Shown: positions 1-8,463 of the stretch, one piece after another | Layout: each line of letters begins with the position of its first letter | How positions within the stretch are numbered: position 1 is the stretch's first letter | From: Xylanimonas cellulosilytica DSM 15894 | GTDB lineage: Bacteria; Actinomycetota; Actinomycetes; Actinomycetales; Cellulomonadaceae | Length of the DNA: 64,000 nucleotides | Direction: 5' to 3' | Assembly (NCBI RefSeq): GCF_000024965.1 | Contig: NC_013530.1 | Location: 310,001-374,000, forward strand | The notes under the pieces: model-generated | What the model was told of the DNA's origin: nothing | The model's database searches: none | Seen by the model: only the letters and a program-made list of their open reading frames with translations | Translations under genes and position numbers: made by a program

Positions 1-243
1 ATCATGCAGGGCATCCAGTACTCGACCATCTACAAGGACACCCGTGAGCTGGTGGCCGAGACCATCCGCCAGGTCCAGCGCGCGCAGGCCGGCGACGACT
101 TCGAGTCCAACGACACGGTCAACAACGGCGTCCAGGACGTCCCGACGTTCTTCCTCCCGCCGGTCATCGTGACCCAGGAGAACGCCGTCGAGGTGTTCGC
201 CGGCGACCCGATCCTCGAGCCCGTGATGAGCGAGTTCGAGTGA
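1..243 (+). CDS. Sugar ABC transporter substrate-binding protein, C-terminal fragment (ChvE-like)
   Basis: This is the last 80 codons of a gene that starts before the window. The tail carries a VPTFFLPPVIVT segment and an upstream YSTIYKDTRELV stretch, which resemble the C-terminal end of ChvE-type periplasmic binding proteins that bind xylose, glucose or other monosaccharides for a CUT2 importer. The reading frame is open from base 1 to the TGA at 241. A strong hairpin follows, so this is probably the end of a transcription unit or of the binding-protein cistron. With only the tail visible, the ligand cannot be named; family assignment is moderate. Confidence 0.7.
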   Translation: MMQGIQYSTIYKDTRELVAETIRQVQRAQAGDDFESNDTVNNGVQDVPTFFLPPVIVTQENAVEVFAGDPILEPVMSEFE

Positions 244-274
244 CGGTCACCGCCGTCTGAACGTCACGCAGCGG

Positions 275-303
275 AGCGGTCCACGGGTTTCCCGTGGGCC
301 GCT
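275..303 (+). terminator. Hairpin terminator after the sugar-binding protein
   Basis: A 12-bp stem (276-287 with 291-302, one G-U pair) closes a 3-nt TTT loop, and an outer A-T pair at 275/303 extends it. It starts 32 nt after the stop codon. There is no long U run, which is common for GC-rich actinobacterial terminators. Confidence 0.7.
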
Positions 304-321
304 TCGCGCTGTCCGGCGTCA

Positions 322-342
322 GACGGCGGTCAGACCGCCGTC
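322..342 (-). terminator. Hairpin at the 3' end of the alpha-galactosidase gene
   Basis: Perfect 9-bp arms GACGGCGGT (322-330) and ACCGCCGTC (334-342) with a 3-nt loop. The hairpin overlaps the stop codon of the leftward GH36 gene. Together with the rightward hairpin just upstream it separates two convergent genes. Confidence 0.5.
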
Positions 343-2501
343 AGGTGCAGCACCAGCGCCTGCACCGGCCACAGCGTCGGCAGTTGCAGCCCGACGTCGG
401 TCAGGACGCGTCCGGGCACGACGACCGGATCCTTGCCCAGCCACCCGGGTGTCACCCAGCCCCAGCGTGCGGCGCCGACGTCGTCGCGCACCCGGACGGC
501 GTAGGACCGTGACGGGTCGAGGCCGGGCAGGCGCAGCCGTTCGGCGAGCGCCTCCTCGGGGGCGGCGAGGCACGCGACCGTCCACACCGCCTGCGAACGG
601 TCCGGCGCGACGACGCCGCGGGCGCGGAGCACCGGGTCGGCGACGTCGGCGTGCACCACCGTGCCGGTGTGCAGCAGCCCGCGCAGCTCGCGGTACAGCG
701 CGGCGAGCGCCGCGACACCCTCCAGGTCCGACGGCGCGGCGTCGAGCAGGTTCCACTCCAGCCCGGCGTGCCCGGTCAGGGCGAGCGCCGCCCGGAAGGA
801 CAGGTCGGTGGCCCGGTGCGTCGAGTGCGCCGGGGACGGCCCGACGTGCGCGCCGATGAGCTCCGGCGGCAGCACGAGCTCCGTCCAGCGGTGCACGTCC
901 CACCGGTCGACGGGGTCGTTGTTGTCGCTGGCCCAGACCCGGTCGGTGTGCGCGAGCACCCCGAGGTCCGTGCGCGCCCCGCCCGAGGAGCACGACTCGA
1001 TCTCGAGGCCGGGGTGCTCGGCCCGGAGGGCGTCCATGAGCCGGTACGCGGCCAGCGTCTGGGCGCGCGTGCCGGGGCGGCCCGTGTGTGACGGGTCGTG
1101 GTGGACAGCCTCGACCAGGTCACGGTTGTGGTCCCACTTGACGTAGTCGACGCCGAGCCGGCGGATCGCGTCGGACATCTGCCCGCGGACGTGCTCGAAC
1201 GCGTCGGGGTTCGCGAGGTCCAGGACGTACTGGGAGCGGAACGACAGCCCTTCGGGGGAGGGCACGGACTCGGGGCTGCCGAGCACCCAGTCCGGGTGGG
1301 CGCGCGCCACCTGCGAGTCGAGCGAGATCATCTCGGGCTCGAACCACAGCCCGAGCTGCATCCCCAGGTCGTGCACCAGCGCGGCCAGCGGCTCCAGCCC
1401 GTCCGGGTACACGTGGGGGTCCACCACCCAGTCGCCCAGCGAGGTCGTGTCGTCGCGCCGGCCCAGGAACCAGCCGTCGTCGAGCACGAAGCGTTCGACG
1501 CCGACGCGCGCGGCTTGCCGGGCGAGCGCCTCGAGCCGCGCGGGGTCGTGGTCGAAGTACACGGCCTCCCAGGTGTTGAGCACGAGCGGTCGTGGGGTGC
1601 GCGGGTGTCGCGCGCGGGCGCGCAGGTGCGTGTGGAAGCGGTCCGAGATCCCGTCGAGACCGGCGTCGGACCAGGCGAAGTACGCCGTCGGGGTCCGGTA
1701 GGTATCGCCCGGTACGAGGCGCACCTCGTGCGGGCGCAGCAGCTCGCCCGCGCCGAGCAGGGTGACGTGCTCGGTGACCCGGTCGATGCGGTGCCGCACG
1801 TCGGCGCTCCAGCCCAGGTGCACCGCCCAGACCTCGCCCGACCGGTGGCGGGGCGCCCCCGCGGACGCGAGCGTCACCCACGGCTGGTCGTGCCCGGGCC
1901 GTCCGCGCCGCGACTCGCGCAGCCACGTCCCGCGCGGCATCGCCGCCGTCGTCGGCGTCTTCTCGCGGTTCCAGCGGCCGCCGAACGAGGTGAGCGTGTC
2001 GGCGGCCCGGGGCACCGGCAGCGTGGCCTCCACGTGCACGACCTCGAGCTCGCCGTCCCCGGTGTTCGTCAGCTCGTGGTCGACGAGCACGAGCCCGCCG
2101 TCGGCGATGCGCAGCCGGGTGACCAGCGCGAGGCCCGCCGCCGCATCGTCGGCGGTCACGACGAGCATGCCGCCGTCGGCGGTCACGGCGGGCGTGCCGC
2201 CGTCGGGCATGGTGACGCTGCCCTGCCAGCGGGGGAACACGGGTCGCCCGTCCCGGGCGAGCAGCAGGCCGGGCCGGCCGGACCAGCCGTCGGACTCCTG
2301 CGGGAGCAGGGGCAGGCGCCACGCGGCGTCGAGCGTGCCGGGTGCCGTCTGCCGTGCGGTCGCGAGGTCGAGCGCGGCCAGCCCCTCGGAGTCGAGGTCG
2401 CCGAGGTCGGCACCCCAGTGCACGACGGCGGGCAGGCCGACGTCCGGGACGCTCACGACGATGCCGACTCCGTGCCCGCGCAGGGCGATGTGCTGCACCA
2501 T
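330..2501 (-). CDS. Alpha-galactosidase, glycoside hydrolase family 36
   Basis: A cytoplasmic enzyme (no signal peptide) of about 723 residues, the usual size for GH36. It hydrolyses terminal alpha-1,6-galactosyl residues from raffinose-type sugars or galactomanno-oligosaccharides. The N-terminal half is a beta-sandwich; the central TIM barrel has LGLWFEPEMIS, then YVKWDHNRD with the expected nucleophile Asp near residue 456, and SDNNDPVDR with the expected acid/base Asp near residue 528. An ESCSSGGARTDLG segment is also typical. I start at the ATG at 2501 (MVQHIAL); an in-frame codon nine residues upstream is possible but falls in the repeat-rich leader. Its position beside a mannoside operon suggests side-chain removal from galactomannan fragments. 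Confidence 0.9.
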   Translation of the reverse strand: MVQHIALRGHGVGIVVSVPDVGLPAVVHWGADLGDLDSEGLAALDLATARQTAPGTLDAAWRLPLLPQESDGWSGRPGLLLARDGRPVFPRWQGSVTMPDGGTPAVTADGGMLVVTADDAAAGLALVTRLRIADGGLVLVDHELTNTGDGELEVVHVEATLPVPRAADTLTSFGGRWNREKTPTTAAMPRGTWLRESRRGRPGHDQPWVTLASAGAPRHRSGEVWAVHLGWSADVRHRIDRVTEHVTLLGAGELLRPHEVRLVPGDTYRTPTAYFAWSDAGLDGISDRFHTHLRARARHPRTPRPLVLNTWEAVYFDHDPARLEALARQAARVGVERFVLDDGWFLGRRDDTTSLGDWVVDPHVYPDGLEPLAALVHDLGMQLGLWFEPEMISLDSQVARAHPDWVLGSPESVPSPEGLSFRSQYVLDLANPDAFEHVRGQMSDAIRRLGVDYVKWDHNRDLVEAVHHDPSHTGRPGTRAQTLAAYRLMDALRAEHPGLEIESCSSGGARTDLGVLAHTDRVWASDNNDPVDRWDVHRWTELVLPPELIGAHVGPSPAHSTHRATDLSFRAALALTGHAGLEWNLLDAAPSDLEGVAALAALYRELRGLLHTGTVVHADVADPVLRARGVVAPDRSQAVWTVACLAAPEEALAERLRLPGLDPSRSYAVRVRDDVGAARWGWVTPGWLGKDPVVVPGRVLTDVGLQLPTLWPVQALVLHLTAV

Positions 2502-2515
2502 CGCGCCATTATGGC

Positions 2516-2612
2516 GGCGGCGGGTCACCGGCGGCAGGTCGGTGGTGGTGGGGTCGGTGGTGGTGGGGTCGGTGGCGTGGGGTCAGTGGCGGCGGGTCAC
2601 CGGCGGCAGGTC
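2516..2612. repeat. Short tandem repeat array between the GH36 and kinase genes
   Basis: A 25-bp sequence at 2516-2540 recurs exactly at 2588-2612. Between them lie two identical 15-mers GGTGGTGGTGGGGTC (2541-2555, 2556-2570) and a degenerate third copy. Read leftward, the array starts right at the kinase stop codon and consists of 14-15 bp units, several beginning TGACC, so it looks like repeated slippage duplication anchored at the stop codon. Confidence 0.85.
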
Positions 2613-3558
2613 AGCTGCGGCGCAGGAGCGCCCGGGCGAGGGTGAGGTCGGGGTCGGCGAACCAGGCGCGGTGGCCCTCGGCCAGCCAGGTGAGGTTGGC
2701 GAGGAGGCGTGCGAGGGTCCACGCGCGGGCCCGGTCGCGGTCGAGGCCCATGACCTCGGTGAGCAGGTCGAGGCGGCGCAGGCCTTCGCGGGCCGGGTCG
2801 CCGGTGGCGACGGCGAGCTCCCACCGGTTGTGCACGGCGGGCAGCAGCTCGTACCCGGGGTCGCCGAGCAGGGGTTTGGGGTCGATGGCGAGCCAGTCGC
2901 CGCGCGCGGCCGCGGCGCTGCCGGGCAGCGGCGCGAGCACGTTCCGGTAGTGCAGGTCCCAGTGCAGGAGCCGGTCGCCGGGCTCGGGCAGCACCTCGGT
3001 GACGACGGCGGCGCACCGGTCGAGCACGTCCCGCAGGTCAGGGCCCGACGACGCGGCCACGACCCGGGTGCGCTCCAGGATGCGGGCGGCGTCGTCGGCG
3101 AGTCGTCGTAGACCGGTCGTGGCGGGCGGTGCGTGGGCGTGCAGTCGCCGCGCGAGCCCGCCGATGGTCTCGAGGGCGGTGTCGACGTCGATCGTGTCGA
3201 GGGAGCGCGTCGCGTCGAGGCGTTCGAGGAGCATCGCACCGCTGGCGGCGTCGTGCTCCAGCATCAGGACGGCGCCGTCGCCTCCCCAGGCGGCGAGGGC
3301 GGTGGGCTCGCCCACGGTCTCCTCGTCCTGCGGCTGGAGCTTGAGCACGGCCGGGCTGCCGTCGGCGCGCCGGACGGGCACGATCCAGGCGACGGTGCCG
3401 TGCGTCGCGGGGCCGTCCGGGGTGAGCGTCCACGCGTCGAGCAGCCGGGCCAGGACGGCGGGGGCGGCGTCGACCCACGCCCGGGCGTCGTCGCCCCAGT
3501 ACTCCTGGTGAGAGGCGGCGAGCGCCTCGGGGACGTGCGTGCGGTCCATCGCCCGCAC
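2611..3558 (-). CDS. APH-like kinase, aminoglycoside/hydroxyurea phosphotransferase family
   Basis: A predicted cytoplasmic small-molecule kinase of 315 residues. It has the kinase-like catalytic loop LLHWDLHYRNVL near residue 199 (catalytic Asp in HWDLH, Asn downstream) and the metal-binding segment WLAIDPKPLLGDPGYEL, the pattern of the APH(6)/hydroxyurea-resistance family. Such proteins phosphorylate streptomycin-like drugs or hydroxyurea, but many chromosomal members have no known substrate, so resistance should not be assumed. The start is GTG at 3558; an ATG three codons later (3549) is an equally good choice. It lies divergent from the ABC importer operon, and GH36 follows on the same strand. 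Confidence 0.85.
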   Translation of the reverse strand: MRAMDRTHVPEALAASHQEYWGDDARAWVDAAPAVLARLLDAWTLTPDGPATHGTVAWIVPVRRADGSPAVLKLQPQDEETVGEPTALAAWGGDGAVLMLEHDAASGAMLLERLDATRSLDTIDVDTALETIGGLARRLHAHAPPATTGLRRLADDAARILERTRVVAASSGPDLRDVLDRCAAVVTEVLPEPGDRLLHWDLHYRNVLAPLPGSAAAARGDWLAIDPKPLLGDPGYELLPAVHNRWELAVATGDPAREGLRRLDLLTEVMGLDRDRARAWTLARLLANLTWLAEGHRAWFADPDLTLARALLRRS

Positions 3559-3600
3559 TCAACCGGAACCGAGGGCGGGCGGCAACCCGCGGCAGGCGCG

Positions 3601-3633
3601 CGATGTGACGCAGGTCACCGTTAGGTCACATCG
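3601..3633 (+). promoter_or_regulatory. CRP-like site inside a 9-bp inverted repeat
   Basis: TGTGA-N6-TCACC at 3604-3619 matches the CRP/GlxR consensus TGTGA-N6-TCACA at 9 of 10 positions. The same region carries a perfect inverted repeat CGATGTGAC (3601-3609) and GTCACATCG (3625-3633). It lies just upstream of the -35 element of the importer operon, fitting global carbon control. Binding is inferred. Confidence 0.5.
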
Positions 3634-3645
3634 TCGAACGAACCC

Positions 3646-3675
3646 TTGACTCACTTTCTTTCCTGAACAAAGAAT
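3646..3675 (+). promoter_or_regulatory. Promoter and candidate ROK operator of the mannoside operon
   Basis: A -35 element TTGACT (3646-3651) is followed after 18 bp by a weak -10 AAGAAT (3670-3675). An inverted repeat TTCTTT-N7-AAAGAA (3656-3661, 3669-3674) fills the spacer and -10, where a repressor would block transcription. ROK repressors of sugar operons often bind AT-rich palindromes of this kind, and a ROK gene is the sixth gene of this run. Confidence 0.5.
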
Positions 3676-3762
3676 GTGGATCGTGGCGGGAATCAGCTCG
3701 TCACCTGGTCGGCGCGGGAAGCCGGCCGGCGAGCGCAGTGTGGCGCAGAAAGAGGATCAACG

Positions 3763-5526
3763 ATGTTCCGCTTACGCACCCGGAGGAGTGCCGCCGTTGC
3801 CGCGGTGGCCGCCTCCATGCTCATCCTCGCCGCTGGTTGCTCCAGCGACGGGGGCTCCACCACCGACCCCACGCCCACCGAGGGCGGCGAGGCCACCGAG
3901 GAGGTCCCCGACGTCGTCGGCGAGTACCCCCGAGCCGAGACCGTCTTCACCTCGGGCACCCAGTGGGGTCCGCCGTCGAGCTGGAACCCGATCCCGGGCT
4001 CCGGCGACGCGACCGGCACCCGCGGTCTGCTCTACGAGACCTTGTTCCACTTCGACCCGAGCACGCTCGAGCTCTCGCCCTGGCTCGCCGAGTCCGGCGA
4101 GTGGGTCGACGACCAGACCTACACGGTCACGCTCCGTGACAACGCGACCTGGACCGACGGCGAGGCGCTCGACGCCGAGGACGTCGTGTTCACCACCGAG
4201 CTCGGCCAGCAGCCGGGCGTGCCGTGGCAGAACCTGTGGAACTGGCTCGACTCCGTCGAGGCCGTCGACGCGCACACCGTCACCTGGCACTTCTCCGAGT
4301 CGCGCCCGCAGGAGTGGGAGAACTGGCTCTACACCCGCACGATCCTGCCGCAGCACATCATGGGCGACTGGACCGGTGAGGACATCACCACCAACGCCAA
4401 CCCGGACCCGGTCGGCTCGGGCCCGTTCGTGTACTCGACCCACAGCCAGGACCGCATGGTCTGGGAGCGCAACGACGACTGGTGGGGCACCGAGGCCATG
4501 GGCATCGAGTTCCCGATGCGCTACGTCGTCGACATCGTGAACCCGTCGAACGAGGTCGCGCTCAGCCTGCTCATGCAGGGCACGCTGGACGTCTCGAACA
4601 ACTTCCTGCCCGGCATCACGCAGCTCGTCGAGTCCGGAGCGGTCGCGACGTACTACGACGAGGCGCCGTACATGCTCTCGGCCAACACCGCGATGCTCAT
4701 CCCGAACGCCACCAAGGCGCCGGGCAACGACGCCGCGTTCCGCCGCGCGCTCGCGCACGCCATCGACATCGACACCATCGTCACGACCGCCTACGGCAAC
4801 ATCGTCCAGGCGGCCAACCCGACCGGTCTGCTGCCCGCGTTCGAGACGTACTACGACCAGGACGTCATCGACGAGCTCGGGTTCACCTTCGACGTCGAGA
4901 CGGCCAAGCAGCTCCTGGCCGACGCCGGGTACGAGGACAGCGACGGCGACGGGTACGTCGAGAACCTCGACGGTTCGGAGATGAACCTCGAGCTCATCGT
5001 CCCCGCCGGCTGGACCGACTGGATGGACGCGGCGCAGATCATCGCCGAGTCGGCCGGCGAGGCGGGCATCCACATCACCAACGCCACGCCCGACTCGGGC
5101 GCCGTCGACGACGCCCGCACCACGGGCAACTTCGACCTGGTGATGAACAACTGGGCGCAGATGTCCAACACGCCGTGGACGTACTACAACTACCTGTTCA
5201 GCATGCCGATCCAGGACTCGATGTGGTCCGGCAACTTCGGTCGCTGGGACGCCACCGAGGCGTTCGCGAAGGTCAACGATCTCGCTCGCGCCCAGTCCGG
5301 TTCGCCGGAGTTCCAGGCGGCGATCAGCGACCTCCAGCGCATCTCGCTGGAAGAGATGCCGATGATCCCCATGTGGTACAACGGCCTGTGGTCGCAGGTC
5401 ACGGACGGTACGTGGACCAACTGGCCGTCGTCTGACGGCCCGGTCACCGCCTTCCCGTCGACGTGGCACGGCTACTGGGAGATGGGCGGCCTCGAGATGC
5501 TCGCCAGCCTGACGCCGGCCGGCTGA
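3763..5526 (+). CDS. Oligopeptide-family ABC transporter substrate-binding lipoprotein
   Basis: A secreted lipoprotein of 587 residues, typical for the SBP_bac_5 family. It opens with a basic n-region, a hydrophobic stretch and the lipobox LAAGC (Cys26), followed by a Ser/Thr/Glu-rich linker. The start ATG has the Shine-Dalgarno AAAGAGGA seven bases upstream; the longer open frame from 3676 would bury the signal peptide. This family binds peptides, but several members bind oligosaccharides (for example the Thermotoga manno-oligosaccharide importers). Genes for two permeases, two ATPases, a beta-mannosidase and mannose-processing enzymes follow, so beta-mannosides are the likely cargo. The ligand is inferred from context only. 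Confidence 0.9.
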   Translation: MFRLRTRRSAAVAAVAASMLILAAGCSSDGGSTTDPTPTEGGEATEEVPDVVGEYPRAETVFTSGTQWGPPSSWNPIPGSGDATGTRGLLYETLFHFDPSTLELSPWLAESGEWVDDQTYTVTLRDNATWTDGEALDAEDVVFTTELGQQPGVPWQNLWNWLDSVEAVDAHTVTWHFSESRPQEWENWLYTRTILPQHIMGDWTGEDITTNANPDPVGSGPFVYSTHSQDRMVWERNDDWWGTEAMGIEFPMRYVVDIVNPSNEVALSLLMQGTLDVSNNFLPGITQLVESGAVATYYDEAPYMLSANTAMLIPNATKAPGNDAAFRRALAHAIDIDTIVTTAYGNIVQAANPTGLLPAFETYYDQDVIDELGFTFDVETAKQLLADAGYEDSDGDGYVENLDGSEMNLELIVPAGWTDWMDAAQIIAESAGEAGIHITNATPDSGAVDDARTTGNFDLVMNNWAQMSNTPWTYYNYLFSMPIQDSMWSGNFGRWDATEAFAKVNDLARAQSGSPEFQAAISDLQRISLEEMPMIPMWYNGLWSQVTDGTWTNWPSSDGPVTAFPSTWHGYWEMGGLEMLASLTPAG

Positions 5527-5616
5527 GCACCACCGAGCCGAACGACGCGGTGATGGGGCCGGACGGCCCCGGCCCCATCACCGCGCCCGTCTCCCTGCCA
5601 CGACCGAAGGCGAAAC

Positions 5617-6612
5617 GTGCGTACCTATCTCCTGAGAAAGCTCGCGATCTACGTGCTGACCTTCGTGGTCGCCGTGACGCTCAACTGGGTCCTGCCGCGC
5701 CTGATGCCCGGTGACCCGGTCCAGACCATGCTCGCCCGCGCGGCCTCGTCCCACCCCGAGACCGTGGGCGCCATGCGCGACTACTACAACGCGATCTTCG
5801 GGTTCGACCTGCCGATCTGGCAGCAGTACCTCAACTACTGGGTCGAGCTGTTCCGGGGCAACCTGGGCATCTCCGTGTGGCTGTTCCCCACGCCCGTCAC
5901 CGAGGTGCTCTCCAGCGCGATCCCGTACACCCTGGCCCTGATGCTGCCGTCGATCCTCCTGTCGTGGCTCGTCGGCAACCGCCTCGGCGCGCTCGCCGCC
6001 CGCAGCCGGTGGCTCGACAACACCGTGCTGCCCGTCGGCTACGTGCTCACCGCGATGCCGTACATGTGGCTGGCGATCATGCTCGCCTGGTCGCTGGGCA
6101 TCGTCGCCGGCGTGCTCCCCGTGGCCGGCGGGTACAGCTTCGAGCTCGTCCCGAGCTTCTCGTGGAAGTTCGTCTCCAGCCTGCTGCAGCACTGGCTCCT
6201 GCCGTTCCTGTCCCTGTTCCTCGTCCAGCTCGGCGGGTGGGCCATCGGCATGCGCAACCTCATCATCTACGAGCTCGAGTCGGACTACGCGAACTACCTG
6301 GACGCCCTGGGCGCCCCCCGCGGCCTGGTGCGCGGCTACGCGTTCCGCAACGCGATGCTGCCGCAGGTCACCGGCCTGGCCCTCCAGCTCGGCACCGTCG
6401 TCGGTGGTGCCCTCGTCACCGAGATCGCCTTCGCGTACCCCGGCCTGGGCCGGCTGATCCTCAACGCGATCCAGAACCAGGACTTCTTCCTGCTCCAGGG
6501 TGCGCTGCTGTTCATCGTGCTCGGCGTGCTGATCGCCAACTTCGTCATCGACATCGTCTACGTCCTGATCGACCCCCGGACGCGGACCGGCCTCCAGGGA
6601 GCGACCGCATGA
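5617..6612 (+). CDS. ABC transporter permease, DppB/OppB type
   Basis: An inner-membrane permease of 331 residues with an N-terminal transmembrane segment and the conserved five-helix BPD_transp_1 core. It forms a heterodimer with the next gene's product. The start is GTG with a GAAGG ribosome-binding site; the N-terminus MRTYLLRKLAIYVLTF is typical for DppB homologues. The EAA-type loop GAPRGLVRGYAFRNAMLPQ contacts the ATPases. Spacing of 90 bp from the binding-protein gene and a 4-bp ATGA overlap with the next gene place it in the same operon. Confidence 0.92.
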   Translation: MRTYLLRKLAIYVLTFVVAVTLNWVLPRLMPGDPVQTMLARAASSHPETVGAMRDYYNAIFGFDLPIWQQYLNYWVELFRGNLGISVWLFPTPVTEVLSSAIPYTLALMLPSILLSWLVGNRLGALAARSRWLDNTVLPVGYVLTAMPYMWLAIMLAWSLGIVAGVLPVAGGYSFELVPSFSWKFVSSLLQHWLLPFLSLFLVQLGGWAIGMRNLIIYELESDYANYLDALGAPRGLVRGYAFRNAMLPQVTGLALQLGTVVGGALVTEIAFAYPGLGRLILNAIQNQDFFLLQGALLFIVLGVLIANFVIDIVYVLIDPRTRTGLQGATA

Positions 6613-7508
6613 CCACGCCACCCACCACGGATGTCGTCGTCGCCACGCCCCGCCGCCGGCGCAACGAGACGCTCTACTTCGCGCTGCGCAACCCCAAGGT
6701 GGTCGGGGCGATCGTCATCGTCGGCGGGCTGCTGCTGCTGGGCGTCCTCGGGCCGATGTTCCTGTCGTACGGGCCCACCGAACGCATCCCGGGCGCGGCC
6801 ATGAAACCGCCCGGTTCCGAGCACTGGTTCGGCACCACGATGCAGGGCCACGACGTGTTCACGCAGTTCGTCGTCGGGCTGCGGGCGACGTTCGTCGTCG
6901 GCGTCCTGGGTGCCGCGATCTCGGGCCTGATCGGCATGCTCGTCGGGTTCGTGGCGGGCTACCGCGGCGGCGTCGTCGACGACCTGCTGAACATGCTGAC
7001 GAACATCGTGCTGGTGATCCCCGGCTTCGTCGTCCTGATCATCATCAACGCCTACATGGGCGTGCGGTCCATCCCCATGCAGGCCATCTTCATCGGCCTG
7101 TCCTCGTGGCCGTGGGTGGCCCGCGCGGTGCGGTCCCAGACGCTGTCGCTGCGGTCCCGCGACTATATCGACCTGGCCCGCACCTCCGGGCTGGGCACGG
7201 CGGCGATCATCCGGCGCGAGATCGCGCCGAACATGTACTCGTACCTCTTCATGACGTTCGTGCTGCTGTTCGGCGGGTCGGTGCTCACCGCCGCCGCACT
7301 GGACTTCATCGGCCTCGGGCCCACGGGCAGGAACGCGATGTCGCTCGGCCTGATGATGAACCAGGCCGTCCAGTGGAGCGCCCTGACGCTGAACATGTGG
7401 TGGTGGTTCCTGGTGCCCGGCGCCGGCATCACCGTCATCGTCGGCTCGCTCTACATCATGAACGTCGGCCTGGACGAGGTCTTCAACCCCAAGCTGCGGG
7501 AGATGTGA
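6609..7508 (+). CDS. ABC transporter permease, DppC/OppC type
   Basis: The second permease subunit, 299 residues. The open frame extends far upstream, but the ATG overlapping the previous stop (ATGA) gives a proper DppC N-terminus: a short cytoplasmic arm with RRRR, then a first membrane helix near residues 37-58. The EAA-type loop is around SGLGTAAIIRREIAPN. It pairs with the DppB-like protein to form the channel of the importer. Confidence 0.92.
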   Translation: MTTPPTTDVVVATPRRRRNETLYFALRNPKVVGAIVIVGGLLLLGVLGPMFLSYGPTERIPGAAMKPPGSEHWFGTTMQGHDVFTQFVVGLRATFVVGVLGAAISGLIGMLVGFVAGYRGGVVDDLLNMLTNIVLVIPGFVVLIIINAYMGVRSIPMQAIFIGLSSWPWVARAVRSQTLSLRSRDYIDLARTSGLGTAAIIRREIAPNMYSYLFMTFVLLFGGSVLTAAALDFIGLGPTGRNAMSLGLMMNQAVQWSALTLNMWWWFLVPGAGITVIVGSLYIMNVGLDEVFNPKLREM

Positions 7509-7509
7509 C

Positions 7510-8463
7510 ATGAGCCTGAAGGTGGAGGACCTGAAGGTCTACTACGCGTCGCTGCGCGGCGACGTCAAGGCGCTCGACGGCGTCAGCTTCGAGGTCGCCG
7601 ACGGCGAGATCATGGGCGTGGCCGGTGAGTCCGGCTGCGGCAAGACGACGCTCGGCAAGGCGCTCATCCGGCTCGACTCCCGCCAGCGGCACGTGGGCGG
7701 CAAGGTGTTCCTCGACGACGTCGAGATGAAGCCCGGCGACGAGTCCTCGATGCGCAAGCGGCGCTACCAGGACGTCTCGCTCATCCCGCAGTACGCGATG
7801 AGCGCGATGAACCCGACCCGCAAGATCGGCAAGATGATCGCCGACCTGGTCAAGGCGCACGGGCGCCGGTACACCGAGATCCGCCCGGAGCTCGAGCGCC
7901 GCCTGGAGCTGGTCGGGCTCGACGTCGAGGTGCTGGAGCGGTACCCGATCGAGCTGTCCGGCGGCATGAAGCAGCGCGTGGTCCTGGTGATCTCCACGCT
8001 GCTCAACCCGTCGCTGCTCATCGGCGACGAGGTCACCAGCGCACTGGACGTCACCAGCCAGAAGGCGGTGGCCCGAGCGCTCGTGGAGTTCCGCGACGCC
8101 GGGTTCGTCACCTCGATGATCGTCATCACGCACGACATCTCGGTGCTGTTCCAGGTGGCCGACACGATCATGGTCATGTACGCCGGCCACCTGGCCGAGA
8201 AGGCCCCGGCGAAGACCATCATCAACGAGCCCCTGCACCCGTACACGAAGATGCTCATCGGCGCGCTGCCCAAGGTGGGCGACCGCTACGGGGAGCAGGA
8301 GCTGCAGGGCATCGAGGGGCGGCCGCCGTCGCTGCTCAACCCGCCCGAGGGCTGCCGCTTCCGCGACCGCTGCCCGCTGGCGCACGACAGGTGCGTGGAA
8401 CGCCCACCGTTCGTCGAGGTGGCCCCCGGTCACCAGGTCGCGTGCTGGGCGGTGACGGCATGA
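7510..8463 (+). CDS. ABC transporter ATP-binding protein, DppD/OppD type
   Basis: A 317-residue ATPase. It has a Walker A GESGCGKTT near residue 40, the signature LSGGMKQR, and a Walker B region reading IGDEVTSALD; the usual catalytic Glu follows the Asp. The C-terminal oligopeptide-transporter extension contains CRFRDRCPLAHDRC, four cysteines that in relatives hold an iron-sulfur cluster or zinc. The start is one base after the previous stop. It works with the DppF-like ATPase encoded next. Confidence 0.93.
   Translation: MSLKVEDLKVYYASLRGDVKALDGVSFEVADGEIMGVAGESGCGKTTLGKALIRLDSRQRHVGGKVFLDDVEMKPGDESSMRKRRYQDVSLIPQYAMSAMNPTRKIGKMIADLVKAHGRRYTEIRPELERRLELVGLDVEVLERYPIELSGGMKQRVVLVISTLLNPSLLIGDEVTSALDVTSQKAVARALVEFRDAGFVTSMIVITHDISVLFQVADTIMVMYAGHLAEKAPAKTIINEPLHPYTKMLIGALPKVGDRYGEQELQGIEGRPPSLLNPPEGCRFRDRCPLAHDRCVERPPFVEVAPGHQVACWAVTA

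Noticed and set aside
2611-3558. Calling the APH-like kinase an antibiotic resistance gene
   Set aside because: Only family motifs are visible; many chromosomal members have other or unknown substrates, and no resistance context is present.
3676-3762. Upstream extension of the substrate-binding lipoprotein
   Set aside because: It would put 29 polar residues before the signal peptide and overlap the promoter; the ATG at 3763 has a good ribosome-binding site and lipobox spacing.
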